Assembly: GCA_017591395.1 (NCBI GenBank)
Contig: WEDG01007248.1
Span: 1 to 64,000, forward strand
DNA: 64,000 nt
DNA from: Schistocephalus solidus
Taxonomy: Eukaryota > Platyhelminthes > Cestoda > Diphyllobothriidea > Diphyllobothriidae
Reading direction: 5' to 3'
In this document: in pieces, positions 47,891 to 58,000 of the stretch
How the letters are laid out: each line of letters starts with the position of its first letter
Position numbering within the stretch: the first letter of the stretch is position 1
Translations under genes and position numbers: made by a program
Notes under the pieces: generated by a model
What the model was told of the DNA's origin: nothing
The model's input: only the letters and a program-made list of their open reading frames with translations
The model's database searches: none

Positions 47891-48197
47891 TTCAGGAGTA
47901 GCCAGCAGTCATCCGCGGATGTTCCCTTGCCCGGTACAGAGCCCCGGTTCCTTAAAAAGGCAGAGAGTCTATAACCACACTGTACTTCTACTAGCCCTTC
48001 CTCGTTCCGATACGCTATCATATCACACGTAGCAGCGTTTTTCTCCTGAAAAACATTAAGTTAGGAAAAACACTCATAACAATATCCCTTCAGGAAATTC
48101 TTTCACTGCCAGCCTGATCCCAACTGTATATTTCTTCTGATATTACCTGCAAACTGACATGAAATTTTAATGAATTATTTAAATCTGATTACTTCGT
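47891..48197. other. No gene recognised
   Basis: Short stretch after LINE B with no visible frame or repeat. Confidence 0.5.
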
Positions 48198-48846
48198 TTT
48201 CAGTTGCATCTTATTTTGTCGCTAATAAGGGTATGTGTATTCAGCAGGTTAATAAAACCGGAACTTGTAATATTTCGGACAGCCCAGCTTAAAACATTAG
48301 CTGCTTATCTATGCTTGGTCAAGTAGAACTGCAATGATTCGGTATCACTCCGACACGTAAACTACTGTCGCTACTTTTCAAACCCCTGTCTTCGCAACCC
48401 ACATCTGGCGTAACCTGCTTCTTGTCCCCATATAACGGAGGTTTAGCTGTCGATCAAAACTCTGTGCAGCAAACATCCTAGAGCGATAATCCAACCGTTA
48501 CTTCTCATCTCGTCTGATGACCTGTTTCTGTAAGCAGAGTAAACGAAACACGAGAACCGTTTGATTTTCTAATGAGCCTTTTTTCTCGTTAATATCATCT
48601 CTAAATACACACTTCTTCAGTTATTTAGCTAAAGGCCTATTTTGAAATGTAGAAGTGGTCGTTATCCATCCACAGCTGGAAATGGAGTTCAGGCGTAGCA
48701 TCCTTGGTTGAAAAAATATTATGAGCTGGGGGAAAGGGCCCAAAGAAAGTTTTTTTGTGTCTAAAATCCTTATTATACAAATTTTGACTTGGCATGCTTG
48801 AACCTTTTCCCTGAGTACAGGCAGCTCCGGGCGAGTTCTCATACAG
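48198..48846 (+). repeat. Direct duplication, copy 1 (0.65 kb)
   Basis: Starts at GTTTTCAGTTGCATCTT and ends at GGCAGCTCCGGGCGAGTTCTC. It matches 50400-51046 with only a few substitutions and indels, so the duplication is recent. No protein is recognised; short frames on either strand have no motif. Confidence 0.9.
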
Positions 48847-49105
48847 ACATGAAGGCTCGTGAGTAATGGGGATTAAATAAATAAATAAATAAATTGTATA
48901 TTTAAGGCCCAGAACGCCCCGTCAATTGTGCCCTGCATTTTGATTATTTTGTCCCACTGGTCTGTGCTAGAATTTTCCCATATTTGAAATAACCTTATCC
49001 AACCAGGCATTTCATTTCATTCGTTCTTGCAATGATTTTTCGGTTCCTGGAACGCGCTTCCCGAAGAGATCAAAATGGTGGACACAACAGATGCACTTAA
49101 TCATA

Positions 49106-49108
<3 letters not shown>
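48847..49108. repeat. (AAAT)n and LINE-end remnant
   Basis: TAAATAAATAAATAAATTG at about 48876 followed by TATTTAAGGCCCAG also occurs at 45270-45300, suggesting a shared LINE 3' terminus. Further sequence up to the (TA)n tract is not recognised. Confidence 0.5.

Positions 49109-49191
<83 letters not shown>
49109..49191. repeat. (TA)n microsatellite, about 80 bp
   Basis: Pure TA run next to the truncated N-terminal end of a minus-strand PLE. Confidence 0.97.
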
Positions 49192-49192
<1 letters not shown>

Positions 49193-50399
49193 AAGAAAAA
49201 GGTGACCTCAGAGACTTTTAGGGGTTTTACCCGTAATACTCCGACTCGTCTACTAATCACATGTCGCAAAAGTGTAGTTATGTCTCCGCCGATGAGTTCA
49301 GCGCACTTTGCAACCACTTGGCTCAAAATCCTGTTATATTTGCGCAATCGAAGATGGCATTCCGGAGGAGCGTTCGTATCATTCGCCTGCAGTGTTGCAT
49401 CACCCACCGTTTGGCCAGACCTGTGTTTAACCGGTGGCCTATGGAAGAACTGATTTGCGCGTAAGTCGATGACACACGAAGGGAAAAAGTTTCCCAAAGT
49501 CGTGCTGACTCAAGCGCTTCGCGCCCGAAAATATTGCAATAGAAGCAAAGATGCGCGTCCCAGGATATAAATGAGGTGAAAAGTCGATCTCAGGGACTCT
49601 AGGTGTATTGTCCTTACGTTTAAAAAGCATACAAGCTACCATCGACGGAGGGGAATATCGTATAGCGTCTCACAGTATTTAAAGGGGAGAACAGCCATTT
49701 TGTAGCACAGAGTTGATTGTACGGGTTTAACTCGAAAAGTGTACACTAAAGGGAGGACGGGGTTGGGGAGTCCTTAATTTTCTTTACTGTTCACTGCCCG
49801 CATACACACAGGAAGCATCTCGATAGTCACCAGGACGAAGGAGGGAAGAGGAGGATAATTGCTATCAGTTGACATTTTTCTCGTCTATAGGGTGGCATTT
49901 GACAGTTGGCAGCCCTCAACCGCGTCCGCATTGACCTTAATTGGTGCCCTAGGTTGCTTGTCTTGTTTGTGTCCTTCTGACTGCATGTCTTCTCGTCTGT
50001 CGGGGTTGTAATTGATGCAGCAGTATAGATGTCTGCGCCATCGGCGGTCCCGGATTGTGACGTGGTTAGGTGCATGTCCGTCCTAGGTTCTCCTGTGCCT
50101 GGATTAACGTTTGACCTTATTTCGTGTTTTGCTCGTAGTTTCGATTAGCTGTGCCCGGAGGGCTAAGTAGGCTGACAGAAGGGTTACACAACGGTTGGTT
50201 GACGTAGTCTCCGTGTGCCGGACTTCGATTGTTTCCTTGGTTACCCAGTCATTTCCTCGAACCAGGATTTCGGCGTTCTGGAAGGCGAATGAGTGCCCAG
50301 AGTTTGCAATTTTCCGCCACCAGGGTCAATAGGTCCATTCTCCTCACTGCCGCTTGTGTTTGGTAACAAGCATCTGCCACCGGTTCCCTGTCTCTCCGA
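49192..50399 (-). mobile_element. PLE family 1 partial tandem (tail, pLTR, N-terminus)
   Basis: Read on the minus strand: a copy truncated inside GIY-YIG (CGTCGGAGAGACAGG, V-G-E-T-G, at 50400), its tail, a pLTR at about 49540-49680, then the N-terminal coding start of the next copy (GQTVGDATLQAND and LRLRKYNRILSQVVAKCAEL, 49260-49450), cut by (TA)n. This is the layout of 20951-23870 in short form. The pLTR keeps a decayed hammerhead-like motif (49607-49652) in which the stem pair T-A became G-C and ACGT is intact. Confidence 0.8.
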
Positions 50400-51040
50400 C
50401 GTTTTCAGTTGCATCTTTAATTTTGTCGCTAATAAAGATATGTGTATTCAGCAGGTTAATAAAACCGGAACTTGTAATATTTCGGACAGCCCAGCTTAAA
50501 ACATTAGCTGCTTATCTATGCTCGGTCAAGTAGAACTTCAATGATTCGGTATCACTCCGACACGTAAACTACTGTCGTTAAATTTCAACCCCTGTCTTCG
50601 CTACCCACATCTGGCGTAACCTGCTTCTTGTCCCCATATAACGGAGGTTTAGCTGTCGATCAAAACTCTGTGCAGCAAACATCCTAGAGCGATAATCAAC
50701 CGTTACTTCTCATTTCGTCTGATGACCTGTTTCTTTAAGCAGAGTAAACGAAACACGAGCACCGTTTGATTTTCTAATGAGCCTTTTTTCTCTTTAATAT
50801 CATCTCTAAATACACACTTCTTCAGTTATTCAGCTAAAGGCCTATTTTGAAATGTAGAAGTGGTCCTTATCCATCCACAGCTGGAAATGGAGTTCAGGCG
50901 TAGCATCCTTGGTTGAAAAAATATTATGGGCTGGGGGAAAGGGCCCAAAGAAAGTTTTTTTTGGGTCTAAAATCCTTATTATACAAATTTTGACTTGGCA
51001 TGCTTAACCTTTTCCCTGAGTACAGGCAGCTCCGGGGAGT

Positions 51041-51046
<6 letters not shown>
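50400..51046 (+). repeat. Direct duplication, copy 2 (0.65 kb)
   Basis: Matches 48198-48846. Its left end abuts the broken PLE endonuclease and its right end abuts (TA)n. Confidence 0.9.

Positions 51047-51102
<56 letters not shown>
51045..51102. repeat. (TA)n microsatellite
   Basis: TA run of about 55 bp, left border of a SINE palindrome. Confidence 0.95.
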
Positions 51103-51408
51103 ATAATGTGGAACCGACAAAGACAAAAGAGACCGGAATGGCCATTTCTGGCTTATTATCCGTCATCAGCCAGATCATACCCAATCCCAAGTGTGGAACA
51201 CATGGGATTCGAACCAGTGACCTTTGGAATTTGAGTCAAACGCTCTACCATTAAGCCACGGGCTCGTTGCTTTGTGGATTGCGATCGGGAATATGATGTT
51301 AGTGTGTGGCTCACCGATCTGCTTACGGAACACTTATGTTCCGTTGTGCCCTGGAACTCAGACTAGAGTACTGACAGGCAGTCGCATAACGACGTGTAGC
51401 ATATGTTG
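51103..51408 (-). repeat. SINE unit, minus arm of head-to-head pair
   Basis: Complete unit in reverse: the body (GAGACCGGAATGGCCATT) comes first, then the tRNA-like head (GGGATTCGAACCAGTGACC, and ACCATTAAGCCACGGGCTC at 51250-51268), then the tail. It meets an oppositely oriented unit at about 51408. Confidence 0.85.
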
Positions 51409-51677
51409 ATAATGGGGAATGGTAGAGCGTTCGACTCAAATACCAAAGGTCGCGGGTTCGAATCCCAGGTGTGCCACACTTGGGATTGGGTATGACTGGC
51501 TGATGACGGCTAATAAGCCGGAAATGGCCATTCCGGTCTCCCTTGTTATTGTTGGTTCCACATTATCAACATATGCTACACGTCGCTTTGCGACTGCCTG
51601 TCAGTACTCTAGTCTGAGTTCCAGGTTACAACGTAACATAAGTGTTCCTTAAGCAGATCGGTGAGCCACACACTATC
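51409..51677 (+). repeat. SINE unit, plus arm of head-to-head pair
   Basis: Starts inside the head (AATGGTAGAGCG), has an intact B box GGGTTCGAATCC (51451-51462) and ends with TAAGCAGATCGGTGAGCCAC and ACACTATCA at (TA)n (51679-51692). Confidence 0.88.
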
Positions 51678-51678
51678 A

Positions 51679-51692
51679 TATATATATATATA
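51679..51692. repeat. (TA)n between SINE and PLE tail
   Basis: TATATATATATA run joining the SINE palindrome to the PLE family 2 palindrome. Confidence 0.9.
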
Positions 51693-52004
51693 TCAATTGG
51701 AAAATAGGCATCCCAGAAATATAATTAGAAGCAAAGACAGTTCTTTGGGAAACAATAGGTAACTTTATTATGTAAAATTTTCGACGCTTAGCACTCGTCA
51801 GACTTGTGGAAGAAGTGTGCAAAAACAGTTCAAATTTAACACGTGCCGGAAAATCGATATTGCTGTCATTCCTGCCAATTGTTTGTCATTGTGGGGGTAT
51901 TTACATTTTTGGATTGGCTGTCGTTTCTTCCCGCTTTCTTTCAGGTAGTCGTACACATGGACCACATTCGATGTGTCGGTTGATGCATGAGTCATCTGGA
52001 GAAA
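51693..52004 (-). mobile_element. PLE family 2 3' tail, minus arm
   Basis: Reverse complement of 26780-27092: it covers the end of the endonuclease frame (RLPERKREE stretch), the 3' UTR and a shortened hammerhead-like region (TCGACGCTTAGCACTCGTCAG, 51780-51800), ending at (TA)n. Confidence 0.85.
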
Positions 52005-52213
52005 ACGGAAGAAACGACAGTATCAAAATGAAATACCCCACAATGACAACAATGTGGAAGAATGACAAAAGCAATATTGATTTTTCGGCACGTGCTAAAT
52101 TTGAACTGTTTTTGCACACTTACCACAAGTCGACGACGATCTGAGGGTGCCAGCGTCGAAAAATTTACATAATAAAGTTACCTTTTGTTTCCCAAAGAAC
52201 GTCTTTGCTTCTA
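52005..52213 (+). mobile_element. PLE family 2 3' tail, plus arm
   Basis: Same tail in direct orientation, shorter at its 5' side, ending AACGTCTTTGCTTCTAAA at (TA)n (52214-52231). It holds a variant of the hammerhead-like motif at 52127-52168, where CTGACGA has become CGACGA. Confidence 0.85.
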
Positions 52214-52231
52214 AATATATATATATATATA
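52214..52231. repeat. (TA)n at PLE tail/SINE array junction
   Basis: TATATATA run between the PLE family 2 tail and the first unit of the tandem SINE array. Confidence 0.9.
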
Positions 52232-53972
52232 TAAGGTGTTCCACACTTGGGATTGGGTATGACTGGCTGATGACGGCTAATAAGCCAGAAATGGCCATTC
52301 CGGTCTCCCTTGTCTTTGTCGGTTCCAAATTATCAACATATGCTACACGTCACTATGCGACTGCCTGTGAGTACTCTAGTCTGAGTTCCAGGGCACAACG
52401 GAACATAAATTTTCCTTAAGCAGATCGGTGAGCCCACACTATCATCAAATTCCCGATCGCAACCGACAAAAGCAACGAGCCCATGGCTCAATGGTAGAGC
52501 GTTCGAATCAAATACCGAAGGTCGCGGGTTCGAATCCCAGGTGTTCCACACTTGGGATTGGGTATGACTGGTTGATGACGGCTAATAAGCCAGAAATGGC
52601 CATTCCGGTCTCCCTTGTCTTTGTCGGTTCCAAATTATCAACATATGCTACACGTCGCTATGCGACTGCCTGTGAATACTCTAGTCTGAGTTCCAGGGCA
52701 CAACGGAACATAAATGTTCCTTAAGCAGATCGGTGAGCCACACACTATCATCAAATTCCCGATCGCAACCGACAAAGCAACGAACCCGTGGCTCAATGGT
52801 AGAGCGTTCGACTCAAATACCGAAGGTCGCGGGTTCGAATCCCAGGTGTTCCACACTTGGGATTGGGTATGACTGGCTGATGACGGCTAATAAGCCAGAA
52901 ATGGCCATTCCGGTCTCCCTTGTCTTTGTCGGTTCCAAATTATCAACATATGCTACACGTCGCTATGCGACTGCCTGTGAGTACTCTAGTCTGAGTTCCA
53001 GGGCACAACGGAACATTAATGTTCCTTAAGCAGATCGGTGAGCCACACACTATCATCAAATTCCCGATCGCAACCGACAAAGCAACGAGCCCGTGGCTCA
53101 ATGGTAGAGCGTTCTGACTCAAATACCGAAGGTCGCGGGTTCTGAATCCCAGGTGTTCCACACTCTGGGATTGGGTATGACTGGCTGATGACGGCTAATA
53201 AGCCAGAAATGGCCATTCCGGTCTCCCCTTTGTCTTTGTCGGTTCCAAATTATCAACATATGCTACACGTCGCTATGCGACTGCCTGTGAGTACTCTAGT
53301 CTGGGTTCCAGGGCACAACGGAACATAAATGTTCCTTAAGCAGATCGGTGAGCCACACACTATCATCAAATTCCCGATCGCAACCGACAAAAGCAACGAG
53401 CCCGTGGCTCAATGGTAGTGCGTTCGACTCAAATACCGAAGGTCGCGGGTTCGAATCCCAGGTGTTCCACACTAGGGATTGGGTATGACTGGCTGATGAC
53501 GGCTAATAAGCCAGAAATGGCCATTCCGGTCTCCCTTGTCTTTGTCGGTTCCAAATTATCAACATATGCTACACGTCGCTATGCGACTGCCTGTGAGTAC
53601 TCTAGTCTGAGTTCCAGGGCACAACGGAACATAAATTTTCCTTAAGCAGATCGGTGAGCCACACACTATCATCAAATTCCCGATCGCAACCGACAAAGCA
53701 ACGAGCCCGTGGCTCAATGGTAGTGCGTTCGACTCAAATACCGAAGGTCGCGGGTTCGAATCCCAGGTGTATCACACTTGGGATTGGGTATGACTGGCTA
53801 ATGACGGCTAATAAGCCAGAAATGGCCATTCCGGTCTCCCTTGTCTTTGTCGGTTCCAAATTATCAACATATGCTACACGTCGCTATGCGACTGCCTGTG
53901 AGTACTCTAGTCTGAGTTCCAGGGCACAACGGAACATAAATGTTCCTTAAGCAGATCGGTGAGCACACACAC
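52232..53972 (+). repeat. Tandem array of tRNA-headed 305-bp units
   Basis: One headless partial unit (52232-52476) and five further units starting at 52477, 52782, 53087, 53398 and 53703 (spacing 305, 305, 311, 305; the last stops at 53972). Each unit begins GAGCCCGTGGCTCAATGGTA (A box) with GGGTTCGAATCCCAGG (B box) about 50 bp on, followed by a constant body and tail. The head has a D stem GCTC/GAGC but no matching acceptor stem, so it is a pol III promoter relic rather than a tRNA. Units are almost identical, which points to recent amplification. Confidence 0.93.
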
Positions 53973-53974
53973 TA

Positions 53975-54014
<40 letters not shown>
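53975..54014. repeat. (TA)n closing the SINE array
   Basis: TA run directly after the truncated last unit. Confidence 0.95.
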
Positions 54015-54018
<4 letters not shown>

Positions 54019-54270
54019 ATCACAATACTATTCTTCCTAGTAAGAAATCTTAAACAAAGCACACAACGCTTATACCTGTGGTTAATGTATATGCCCATTA
54101 TTGCACATTACCCTCGGTCGTTCAGGGTTCCTGGGCTTTAGTTTCACTAATACCATACTATTTTTTAAAGAGCATATGTTATTGCCCTATTATAATAACA
54201 TGCCTATTTGAATTCGAATATAATCCTTACCGTTTTTAAGTGGATATTCAAAGGCAATGTTTATTATTCT

Positions 54271-54762
54271 TGTAGTGTAGACGAGGGTCGAAACTGCTAA
54301 GAACCGAGGTGTACAAAATAAATTAACGCTAAGTGGAGAGTTGTGTCTAAACTACAAACGACAAAAGGACGGAAAAAATGTCAGAGGATTGTTAGAATGC
54401 AGACTCACGAAAAACGCAGCTTCTAGATAGCGAGTGTTGTTGAGGATTGTAATGAACTCTGAGCTAGATCCAGAAACCTATGCATCATGGATGAAGAGCA
54501 GAGTCAGGAGTTCAATTGAGACGGCGATCATTAGAATGCAATCGAGGAATGAAGATCAATCGTTGCAATTGACTGAAAGTAATTGAGAGAGATCAGTACA
54601 ATCAAGATTGCAGCGGTGACATGCAGCAGCAAAAAACGAAGACGTCCAACATGCTGGTTGAAGCTGGGTTTTTTTTCTTTTTTTTGCACATCAAAACAAG
54701 GGATCATAAAGATTCAGGTGAACAAGAAAGATACAAAGATGTAAATTGTACAAATACCCACA
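54271..54762 (-). repeat. 3' LTR of the gypsy element
   Basis: 492 bp, matching 59011-59499 throughout with scattered substitutions and an extra T/poly-T difference near 54670. Confidence 0.93.
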
Positions 54763-54784
54763 CAACTCCCCCACCAGAGCGTTT
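54763..54784 (-). other. Polypurine tract
   Basis: On the element strand GGTGGGGGAGTTGTG lies directly before the 3' LTR, the position from which plus-strand synthesis is primed in LTR elements. The purine run is short and interrupted by T. Confidence 0.55.
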
Positions 54785-54825
54785 TTTTTAACAAAAAAAA
54801 CACTCGATGAACAAAAAACAAAACA

Positions 54826-54911
54826 TTATACGACAAAGTCCTTAAGATTGGCAGGAAAATGGATATGTCTACCAGAACGAGAGGAAATGCGTTGTTGTGA
54901 AGAAGAAGAAG

Positions 54912-54943
<32 letters not shown>

Positions 54944-55140
54944 GCAAAACGTGTGGATGGGGTGGTCGAGTGGGAAGGTTGAGTGGAAGGAAACGACATA
55001 GGTGGAATGGGTGGTGACGGTGCGGAGTAATTGGATAGAGCAACGGGCGGTGGGACGCACTCAAGAAAAGCTGGCTTGAGTCTGTCGATGGAGACTGTGT
55101 CAGTCTTGTCAGCCTTCTGTATGGCGTAATACTTGTCCAT
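54826..55140 (-). pseudogene. Gypsy integrase C-terminal tail
   Basis: MDKYYAIQKADKTDTVSIDR, LKPAFLECVPPP and later SGRHIHFPANLKDFVV are typical of the end of gypsy pol in flatworms. In between, a (CTT)n run encodes a 14-residue poly-Ser tract (54900-54943). A stop (TAA, 55143-55145) separates it from the upstream integrase frame. Confidence 0.8.
54899..54943 (+). repeat. (GAA)n microsatellite inside integrase tail
   Basis: GAAGAA run of about 45 bp; on the element strand it reads as serine codons. Confidence 0.95.
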
Positions 55141-55143
55141 CCG

Positions 55144-56122
55144 TTAAAGCCCCTTGTATGGGCCATCATTAGGGGAATAAAGAGGCTTGCGAACTGCGTC
55201 GTGCCGGATGCAGACGAATAGAGCAGATTTAAGGTTGTCTTGCACAAAAACGCGTTTGGATGTCAGGCGAGTGGGAGTTGGACGCAATTGAGCCATGCGC
55301 TGTTTCAATTTTTGAACGAAAGCATTCGACAAGCTAGTGTCTACGGTGAGAGGCTGCACAAATTCGCCGGGAAGGCGGATAGTTGTAGAGTATACATGTT
55401 CTGCCGTAGTACATTGAATGTCCTCTTTGACAGATGATCGTATACCCAAAAGGCCGAGGGGTAAGTTGTCACTCTGAGTGAGACATCAGTGCTGTCTTAA
55501 TTTGACGATGCAGTCGTTCCACGAGGCCATTAGAAGCAGGGTGATATGCCGTTGTCGTGATGTGCGCACACCCGAGCAGTTGAGTTAACTCACGGAAGAG
55601 ACTAGATTGAACCTGGCTTCCGCGGTCAGTGGTAATTGTGTCTGGCACACCAAAATTGGCAATCCAGTGATGCATTAAGACCATGGCAATATTTTCTGCC
55701 GAGGTATCCGGTATCGGAATTGCAATTGGCCATCGTGTGAAACGGTCGACTGCTGTGAAAATATGTGTTTACCCACGTGAAGGTGGTAACGGCCCAACTA
55801 AGTCTAAGTTAACGTGATGGAATCGAACGTCCGGAACAGCAAATGTGCTTGGTGGGGAAAAGGTATGGTGATGCACTTTGTTTTTCTGGCCTGCGAAACA
55901 TTGCCTAGTCCAAAGGGCGATGTCAGAGTTCATCTTTGGCCAGACAAAGCGAGCAGCAATAAGTTTGTGACAGGTGCGGATGCCAGGATGCGACAGAAAG
56001 TGAAAATTGTTAAACACTACCTTACGGTAGGATAATGGAGCAACAGGTCGGGGATTGCCTGTGGACCAGTCGCATAAAATCGTACCTGGTGATGCTGGAA
56101 GTGGTGCATCTCGAAGCTGCAT
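55144..56122 (-). pseudogene. Gypsy integrase
   Basis: Two or three frames. 55769-56122 holds the N-terminal zinc-binding region (FLSHPGIRTCHKLIAARFVW then MNSDIALWTRQCFAGQK; the last Cys of the CxxC is replaced by Gly in CFAGQ) and the start of the core (VNLDLVGPLPPSRG, first catalytic Asp). 55469-55684 holds ITTDRGSQVQSSLF (second Asp) and AYHPASNGLVERLHRQIK (catalytic Glu). 55144-55449 holds the C-terminal domain. Inserts cDNA into the genome; here broken by frameshifts and stops. Confidence 0.88.
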
Positions 56123-56129
56123 AGTAATA

Positions 56130-56580
56130 GATTAACGCAGATCAGCAATGGACTCGTCTTCTAGTTGGAGGTCTGCAAGCTTCACCAGGTCGAATTTGGA
56201 TGACAAGGTGTTGATTTCCGGTCTCGATAATGCACCAGCAACGACATTGTCACTGCTTTGGGCATAGCGGATATCAGCAGTAAATTGCGAGATATAGTCA
56301 AGGTGACGCACTTCTCTGGGCGAGTACCTACCTGGTTTGGCCTTGAAAGCATAAGTTAGAGGTTTGTGGTTGGTATGAACCCGAAAATCTCTTCCCTCTA
56401 ATAGGTGGCGAAAAATGACAAAAGCCAGGTATATAGCCAGGAGCTCGCGAGAGAAAGTACTTTAGCGAGTCTGCGCCGGTTGTAGCTTCTGTGAAACGAA
56501 AGCCAATGGCTGCAACTGGTTATTCACCTGTTGATGTAAGACTGCGCCGACAGCACTGTTGGAAGCGTCAGTGGTCAAAA
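56130..56580 (-). pseudogene. Gypsy RNase H domain
   Basis: Reading frame just after RT: LTTDASNSAVGAVLHQQ (catalytic Asp region), LQPLAFVSQKL, FSRELLAIYLAFVIFRHLLE, FRVHTNHKPLTYAF and HLDYISQFTADIRYAQSSDN. The usual TDHKPL is TNHKPL here, a change at a catalytic Asp. A stop interrupts it near 56463 (AQTR then stop). Confidence 0.85.
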
Positions 56581-57600
56581 TCAACTGCGTAGAAGCGTCA
56601 GAGTTGAGTTGGTGCAGCGTGGTCGCACAGCGAGGGCCTTCTTGGCTGCCTCAAAAGCTGAGTAAGCTGCCAGTGAAAGTTCAATCGGCTTGGCTTTCGA
56701 CTTCAAAAGATCAGTCAATGGAGCCAGTATTGCCGCACAGTTGGGAATGAAACGTCGGTGATAATTGATAAATCCAATGAAACGTCGCAGTTGTGTGAGG
56801 GTCTTCGGAGACGGAAAAGAGAAAACCCTTTGCACCTTCTCTGAAAGTGGTGTAATTCCATGCTGATCGACGTGATGACCAAGGAAATCAAGAGAAGGAA
56901 CGCCAAAAAGAAATTTTTCGACGTTTAATTGCAAACTACGTTGCTGGAAACGATCGAACACTTGACGCAAGTGTGATGGATGTTCCGCTGGCGAAGAACT
57001 TGCGACAAGTATGTCATCAATATAGACAAAGGTTAACGAAAGACCGCGCAAGACCTCATCAATAAACCACTGGAAGGATTGGGCGGCGTTACGCAAACCG
57101 AAAGGCATGTGGAGAAATTCGAACAAGCCAAAAGGCGTTGTGATGGCGGTCTTGGGGATGTCTTCCTCAGTGTCCGGTATTTGATGATATGCTCTCACAA
57201 GGTCGATCTTGGAGAAAATAGTCTTTCCAGCGAACATGTGAGAAAACTCGGGAGTATGAGGAATGGGGTACCGATCGGGGACAGTTGCTCTGTTCAAAGC
57301 ACGATAATCCCCACATGGCCTCCAATCATCGGCTGATTTCTTGGGGACCATGTGCAGAGGAGAGGCCCATGGGCTCGAAGAAGGGTGAATAATCCCCAAA
57401 TTTAGCATGTGTTTGAACTCACTTCTAGCCACCCGCAACTTTTCTGGGTGAAGCCTACGTGGGCGGGCATGAACGGGTTGTCCTGTGGTAACGATGTGAT
57501 GCTTAACTGTGTACTGAACGCTTTCGGTAAACTGACAAGGTTTAGTGAGGGACGGATAGTCCTTCAAAATGTCAGCAAATGGCGAACTTGGAATAGTCAA
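56581..57600 (-). CDS. Gypsy reverse transcriptase
   Basis: 339 codons, the longest frame in the window. Order: [74 protein letters not shown] (first catalytic Asp), [20 protein letters not shown], the catalytic [11 protein letters not shown], then [14 protein letters not shown] and [14 protein letters not shown]. All palm residues are present. It reads through to the connection domain, where a frameshift separates RNase H. The ATG is internal to pol, so this is a polyprotein segment. Confidence 0.95.
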   Translation of the reverse strand: MTIPSSPFADILKDYPSLTKPCQFTESVQYTVKHHIVTTGQPVHARPRRLHPEKLRVARSEFKHMLNLGIIHPSSSPWASPLHMVPKKSADDWRPCGDYRALNRATVPDRYPIPHTPEFSHMFAGKTIFSKIDLVRAYHQIPDTEEDIPKTAITTPFGLFEFLHMPFGLRNAAQSFQWFIDEVLRGLSLTFVYIDDILVASSSPAEHPSHLRQVFDRFQQRSLQLNVEKFLFGVPSLDFLGHHVDQHGITPLSEKVQRVFSFPSPKTLTQLRRFIGFINYHRRFIPNCAAILAPLTDLLKSKAKPIELSLAAYSAFEAAKKALAVRPRCTNSTLTLLRS

Positions 57601-57685
57601 GTGTTTGCCAACCGAAGGTTCAAATGTGACCGTACCGACGGTGGAAAGTCTGGTTGTAGTATCAGTGAGTCCACAATGATTTTAA

Positions 57686-58000
57686 TCAACTGAAAGGCCA
57701 AAATGTGAGAGGAAATCTGCTCCAATAATCGGTGACTAAATGTCGGCTAGGATTAAGACCCATTGGAAACAAGAGACCAAGGTCAACAGTTAGGGACTGT
57801 TGTCCGAATGTGTGGATGACGGTGTTGTTAGCAGCCTGCAATGAAAACTGCGAAGGCTTGAGGTGGTGACACCTAGGAGGCGGGATAACACTAACCTCAG
57901 CACCGGTATCTACAAGAAAACGGAGACCACTCGACTTATCGGTGATGTAGAAGAGGCGACTGGGTTGCGGTTGGCCAGCAGCAGTCGTCGCCATTACTGG
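57686..58000 (-). pseudogene. Gypsy aspartic protease
   Basis: RLFYITDKSSGLRFLVDTGA followed by EVSVIPP has the catalytic D-T-G-A of retroviral-type proteases. It is followed by NNTVIHTFGQQSLTVDLG. The flap and ILG-type end are disturbed by a frame change before the RT frame at 57600. It processes the gag-pol product in active relatives. Confidence 0.85.

Noticed and set aside
49091..49453. ORF with a long Ile-Tyr repeat
   Set aside because: It is the translation of the (TA)n microsatellite fused to PLE sequence read on the wrong strand.
52428..53950. Repeated 98-codon ORFs (PKVAGSNPRC... family)
   Set aside because: They are the SINE unit read through once per repeat; the frame crosses the A and B boxes, and the same ORF occurs only because the units are identical.
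54714..55247. 177-codon minus ORF rich in Leu
   Set aside because: The Leu run is the (CTT)n tract in another frame; the integrase tail frame at 54826-55140 explains this region.
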